Assembly (NCBI GenBank): GCA_005791685.1
Contig: SXVG01000102.1
Location: forward strand, 1-9,070
Source of the DNA: Methylotenera sp.
GTDB taxonomy: Bacteria > Pseudomonadota > Gammaproteobacteria > Burkholderiales > Methylophilaceae
Reading direction: 5' to 3'
DNA: 9,070 nt
The notes beneath the pieces were generated by a model that made no database searches, was not told the origin of the DNA, and saw only the letters and a program-made list of their open reading frames with translations. Of the stretch, positions 6,161-9,070 are shown in pieces (position 1 is the first letter of the stretch; each line of letters starts with the position of its first letter). The position numbers were made by a program, and so were the translations under genes.

Positions 6161-6364
6161 ATGCAACTGACTATCAATGGTAAGGCCCGTGATTTTGCTG
6201 TTAGCCCCTTTTCTGTGGCCGACTTAGTCCTTAGCCTAGATTTACAAGGCAAGCGCTTGGCGATTGAGCGCAACGGCGAAATAGTGCCGCGCAGTCAATT
6301 TGCCAGCACCCTATTGGCGACAGGCGATCAATTGGAAATTGTCGGTGCAGTGGGAGGCGGTTAG
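6161..6364 (+). CDS. thiS: Sulfur carrier protein ThiS
   Basis: ThiS is the ubiquitin-like sulfur carrier of thiamine thiazole synthesis: its C-terminal glycine is adenylated by ThiF, converted to a thiocarboxylate, and donates sulfur to ThiG. The 67-residue product has the family layout: an MQLTINGK beginning (1-8), a VADLVLSL helix (19-26), the AIERNGEIVPRS strand-turn (34-45), GDQLEIV (55-61) and the obligatory Gly-Gly end (AVGGG, 63-67). ATG 6161 is chosen over the in-frame TTG at 6140 because it gives the normal family length and N-terminus, and the TTG would lie almost at the predicted transcription start. No strong ribosome binding site is seen. thiG follows 34 bp later. No thiF, thiE or other thiamine gene is in the window. 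Confidence 0.93.
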   Translation: MQLTINGKARDFAVSPFSVADLVLSLDLQGKRLAIERNGEIVPRSQFASTLLATGDQLEIVGAVGGG

Positions 6365-6398
6365 CCCGCCTCAAGCATCATCATCTTAAGGATAAAAC

Positions 6399-7181
6399 GT
6401 GTCAGATTTATTGAAAATTGCAGATAAAAGCTATCAATCTCGTTTATTGGTAGGCACCGGCAAATACCAAGACTTTAAGCAAACACGCGCGGCGATAGAC
6501 GCCAGCGGCGCAGAAATCATCACCGTCGCCATACGCCGCACCAACATAGGTCAAACGGCCGGCGAACCGTCCTTACTAGACTTTCTACCGCCCGATCAAT
6601 TTACCTATTTGCCCAACACCGCTGGCTGCTATTCGGCCGACGACGCGGTGCGCACTTTGCGTTTAGCACGCGAATTGCTCGATGGCCACAAATTGGTGAA
6701 ATTAGAAGTGTTGGGCGACCCCAATACGCTCTACCCCAATATGATAGAAACCCTAGCCGCCGCCAAAGTACTGGTCAAAGACGGCTTTGACGTGATGGTG
6801 TATTGCTCGGACGACCCCATTATAGCCAAGCAATTAGAAGACATAGGCTGTTGTGCGGTGATGCCACTGGCCTCCTTAATTGGTTCTGGCATGGGTATTT
6901 TAAATCCATGGAATTTACAAATCATTATCGCCAACGCCAACATTCCGGTCTTGGTCGATGCCGGCGTAGGCACCGCCTCCGATGCCGCCATTGCCATGGA
7001 ACTGGGATGCCAAGGCGTGCTCATGAATACCGCCATTGCCGCGGCGAACGATCCGGTCAAGATGGCCGGCGCCATGAAAAAAGCCGTGGAAGCCGGCCGT
7101 GAAGCTTATTTGGCTGGACGCATGGCAAAAAAACTGTACTCCGCCAGTCCCAGCTCACCCACCACCGGTCTCATTAGCTAA
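6399..7181 (+). CDS. thiG: Thiazole synthase ThiG
   Basis: ThiG forms the thiazole phosphate ring from 1-deoxy-D-xylulose 5-phosphate, a glycine-derived imine and the sulfur carried by ThiS. The 260-residue TIM-barrel enzyme shows SRLLVGTGKY (14-23), TVAIRRTN (42-49), LPNTAGCYSADDAV (71-84), the Schiff-base lysine in VKLEVLGD (K101 with E103), YCSDDP (135-140), MPLASLIGSGMGI (155-167), the phosphate-binding VDAGVGTASDAA (186-197) and MNTAIA (209-214). The start is GTG 6399, supported by TAAGGA at 6387-6392, six nt upstream; this gives the expected N-terminus. Its stop TAA directly abuts the apaG ATG, with no intervening base, so translation is probably coupled. Confidence 0.97.
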   Translation: MSDLLKIADKSYQSRLLVGTGKYQDFKQTRAAIDASGAEIITVAIRRTNIGQTAGEPSLLDFLPPDQFTYLPNTAGCYSADDAVRTLRLARELLDGHKLVKLEVLGDPNTLYPNMIETLAAAKVLVKDGFDVMVYCSDDPIIAKQLEDIGCCAVMPLASLIGSGMGILNPWNLQIIIANANIPVLVDAGVGTASDAAIAMELGCQGVLMNTAIAAANDPVKMAGAMKKAVEAGREAYLAGRMAKKLYSASPSSPTTGLIS

Positions 7182-7568
7182 ATGACCGCAGCAGCCAAAC
7201 ATTACGAATGCGTGGTCACGGTTGAAACCGAGTTTCTACCCGACCAATCCGATCTTGCGCGCAACCGTTATGCCTTTGCCTACCACATTAAAATTATTAA
7301 TACTGGCAATGTCGCCGCCCAATTAATCAGTCGGCACTGGATAATTAACGAGTTCAATGGCGAACAACAAGAGGTGCGGGGCTTGGGCGTGGTGGGCGTG
7401 CAGCCTTTACTTAAACCTGGCCAGCTTTTTGAATACACCAGCGGCACCGTCCTCACCACCCCCAACGGCAAAATGCATGGCAGCTACCAAATGGTCGCCG
7501 ATGACGGCACGCCATTTGCTGTCGCGGTGCCAGCCTTCACCTTAACCATGCCCCGAGTATTGCATTAA
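7182..7568 (+). CDS. apaG: ApaG domain protein (CorD)
   Basis: ApaG is a small fibronectin-III-like protein associated with cobalt and magnesium resistance (CorD) and with diadenosine polyphosphate metabolism through apaH context; its biochemical role is unclear. The 128-residue length is normal. The signature runs GLGVVGVQP (67-75), KPGQLFEYTSGT (78-89), MHGSYQMV (98-105) and F112...VPAF (116-119), preceded by the RYAFAYHIKIINTG strand pair (29-42). The ATG lies immediately after the thiG stop, with no visible Shine-Dalgarno sequence, so it is likely translated by coupling to thiG. It is followed 21 bp later by mltA; apaG next to mltA is, from general knowledge, a common arrangement in Betaproteobacteria. 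Confidence 0.95.
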   Translation: MTAAAKHYECVVTVETEFLPDQSDLARNRYAFAYHIKIINTGNVAAQLISRHWIINEFNGEQQEVRGLGVVGVQPLLKPGQLFEYTSGTVLTTPNGKMHGSYQMVADDGTPFAVAVPAFTLTMPRVLH

Positions 7569-7589
7569 ACCTTACCCAGCCAGCCCGCC

Positions 7590-8879
7590 ATGTCCTCAAT
7601 AAAAAAAACCGTAAGTCTCATTTTAGTTGCCTTACTTAGCGCCGGCTTGCAAGGTTGCGCTAAGCCATTGCTAAAACCCCAGCCGCCAGTTGCCAGCAAA
7701 CCCGATTGCGCCTGCGATAAAGAGAAAATAGCCGAAAAACCCGCGGACAAATGCCCCGTCATCAGCGAACCCACCAAACCGGCAGATCAAAAAATAGCCG
7801 ATTACGGCCTATTAAAACCCGCCCAGTGGGAAGAGGTGGATGGCCTAAGCGCAGACAACAGTGAAGCCGATAATTTAAGTTTGGCCTGGCCCGCTTGGCT
7901 ACAAAGTTGCAGCGCATTGGCGAAAAAACCCATGTGGAAAAATGCCTGCGATGCCGCCAACACGCTCACATCACAAACAAACAGCGCACCCGATTCAGAC
8001 AGCATACGCGCGTATTTCAAACAAAATTTTAGCGTGTACAAAACCACCAATGTTGAAGGCAATGACAGCGGCTTGATTACCGGTTACTACCAACCCATCT
8101 TAAAAGGCAGTCGTAGCCCATCCGCTAAGTACGCCCACCCTTTATACACCACCCCAGCCGACTTAATCACCGTGGAATTAAACGGCTTGTTTCCCGAGCT
8201 CAAGTACAAACGCGTACGTGGCCGACTGGTCGGCAATAAATTGGTGCCGTATTACAACCGGGCCGAAATTGAAACCAACAGCTCACCGCTTAAAGGCCAG
8301 GAATTTATCTACATTGACAACATCGTTGACGTATTCTTTCTACAGATACAAGGCTCAGGCTTGGTGCAATTAGAAAATGGTGAACAAATACCGGTAGGCT
8401 ATGCTGACCAAAATGGCCATAGCTACAACTCAGTGGGCCGTTTACTCATAGAACGGGGTGAACTTAGCAGCACCAATGCCTCCATGGCTGGCATTAAAAA
8501 CTGGGTGAAAAATAACCCGCTTAAATTTCGCGAATTACTCAACAACAACCCCAGCTTTGTGTTCTTTAGAGAATTACCCGCCGGCTTACCCGGCCCCATT
8601 GGCGCCTTAGGTGTGCCTATTTTGGCTGAGCGTGCCGTGGCCGTGGACCCAAAATTTGTACCCTTGGGTGCGCCGGTATTTTTATCCACCACCCAACCGA
8701 ATAACAACAAACCATTAAAACGCTTGATGATGGCGCAAGACACTGGTGGCGCCATTAAAGGCGGCGTGCGCGCTGACTTTTTCTGGGGCGCAGGGGCCGA
8801 GGCCGGCGCCAAAGCGGGTGCCATGAAACAAAACGGTAAAATTTGGGTGCTGCTACCTAAAGAATTTGTCCTGAAATAA
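7590..8879 (+). CDS. mltA: Membrane-bound lytic murein transglycosylase A, lipoprotein
   Basis: MltA cleaves the MurNAc-GlcNAc bond of peptidoglycan with formation of 1,6-anhydromuramic acid. The N-terminus is a lipoprotein signal: KK (5-6), a hydrophobic core (8-19) and lipobox LQGC (20-23), so the mature protein starts at C23 and is probably outer-membrane anchored. A Pro/Lys/Cys-rich linker (about 24-70) precedes the MltA domain, with GYYQP (165-169), the PLYTTP region (184-189) and FFLQIQGSG (249-257). The C-terminal 3D domain holds FFRELP (325-330), AVAVDPKFVPLG (349-360), and the catalytic region with D384 in AQDTGGAIKG (382-391) and D396 in RADFFWG (394-400). D396 aligns with the catalytic aspartate of E. 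coli MltA. At 429 aa it is longer than the roughly 365 aa E. coli protein, partly because of the linker. No strong ribosome binding site is seen. It is the last gene of the thiS-mltA cluster. Confidence 0.95.
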   Translation: MSSIKKTVSLILVALLSAGLQGCAKPLLKPQPPVASKPDCACDKEKIAEKPADKCPVISEPTKPADQKIADYGLLKPAQWEEVDGLSADNSEADNLSLAWPAWLQSCSALAKKPMWKNACDAANTLTSQTNSAPDSDSIRAYFKQNFSVYKTTNVEGNDSGLITGYYQPILKGSRSPSAKYAHPLYTTPADLITVELNGLFPELKYKRVRGRLVGNKLVPYYNRAEIETNSSPLKGQEFIYIDNIVDVFFLQIQGSGLVQLENGEQIPVGYADQNGHSYNSVGRLLIERGELSSTNASMAGIKNWVKNNPLKFRELLNNNPSFVFFRELPAGLPGPIGALGVPILAERAVAVDPKFVPLGAPVFLSTTQPNNNKPLKRLMMAQDTGGAIKGGVRADFFWGAGAEAGAKAGAMKQNGKIWVLLPKEFVLK

Positions 8880-8883
8880 ACCC

Positions 8884-9070
8884 CTCGCCACAGATTAAAC
8901 CCATGCACCACAGAGGCACAGAGAAAATCTAAAAAAACCATTTGACGCAGATGAACGCCGATAAGACTACCCGTTTAGCCACAGATGCACACGGATAAAC
9001 ACAGATAAATCAAAACCTTCTGTAGGTCGGCCTTCAGGCCGATAAAAACGGTCCTTGTCGGGATGAATCC
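8884..9070. repeat. Mosaic of short palindromic intergenic repeats, block 2 (cut by window end)
   Basis: Downstream of mltA lies the same repeat vocabulary as block 1. CCACAGAGGCACAGAGAAAA at 8908-8927 differs by one base from 3983-4002. A 35-nt stretch at 8975-9009 is the exact reverse complement of 4200-4234. A 29-nt stretch at 9036-9064 is identical, in direct orientation, to 4088-4116. A compact hairpin, TCGGCCT-TC-AGGCCGA, lies at 9027-9042, and a second hairpin starting GTCGGGAT-GA-ATCC is truncated at base 9070. No gene is seen here, and no terminator for mltA. Confidence 0.85.

Noticed and set aside
8423..8941. 172-codon minus-strand ORF opposite mltA and extending into repeat block 2
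   Set aside because: It is antisense to the conserved catalytic region of mltA, begins in repeat sequence and shows no recognisable domain.

Overview
The window reads as an ordinary chromosomal segment of a proteobacterium. The NnrS, Gnd, HtpX, ThiS/ThiG, ApaG and MltA proteins all look proteobacterial, and the apaG-mltA pairing is familiar from Betaproteobacteria. I lean towards a beta- or gammaproteobacterium, possibly a methylotroph, but this is a weak inference; the sequence alone does not fix the genus.

Layout from left to right. (1) 1-788: the 3' end of an nnrS-like membrane protein gene, convergent with and overlapping by 4 bp a small cupin gene on the minus strand. (2) 904-1884: a Sua5-type threonylcarbamoyl-AMP synthase involved in tRNA t6A synthesis. 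(3) 1981-2199: a 72-residue, His-rich protein with two CxxC knuckles, preceded by several DNA dyads. (4) 2369-3880: gnd (6-phosphogluconate dehydrogenase), with a -10 consensus upstream and a clear intrinsic terminator downstream. (5) 3940-4262: a gene-free mosaic of short palindromic repeats. (6) 4269-5969, minus strand: htpX (membrane zinc protease) and a dienelactone-hydrolase-family gene. (7) 5970-6160: a divergent intergenic region with nested palindromes and a candidate promoter. (8) 6161-8879, plus strand: thiS, thiG, apaG and mltA, tightly packed and probably one operon. (9) 8884-9070: a second repeat mosaic, cut by the window end, sharing modules with the first.

Functionally, thiS and thiG cooperate in making the thiazole half of thiamine. 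The remaining genes are mostly independent housekeeping or stress functions: translation fidelity, pentose phosphate flux, membrane proteolysis and peptidoglycan turnover.

No defence system, CRISPR array, prophage, transposase, tRNA or rRNA is visible. The least ordinary content is the non-coding repeat mosaic. Its two blocks (near 4.1 kb and 9.0 kb) share one 29-nt module in direct orientation and one 35-nt module in inverted orientation, and one block appears to carry an extra piece of about 59 bp inside a palindrome. The small CxxC protein with its dyad-rich upstream region is the best candidate for an undescribed gene.
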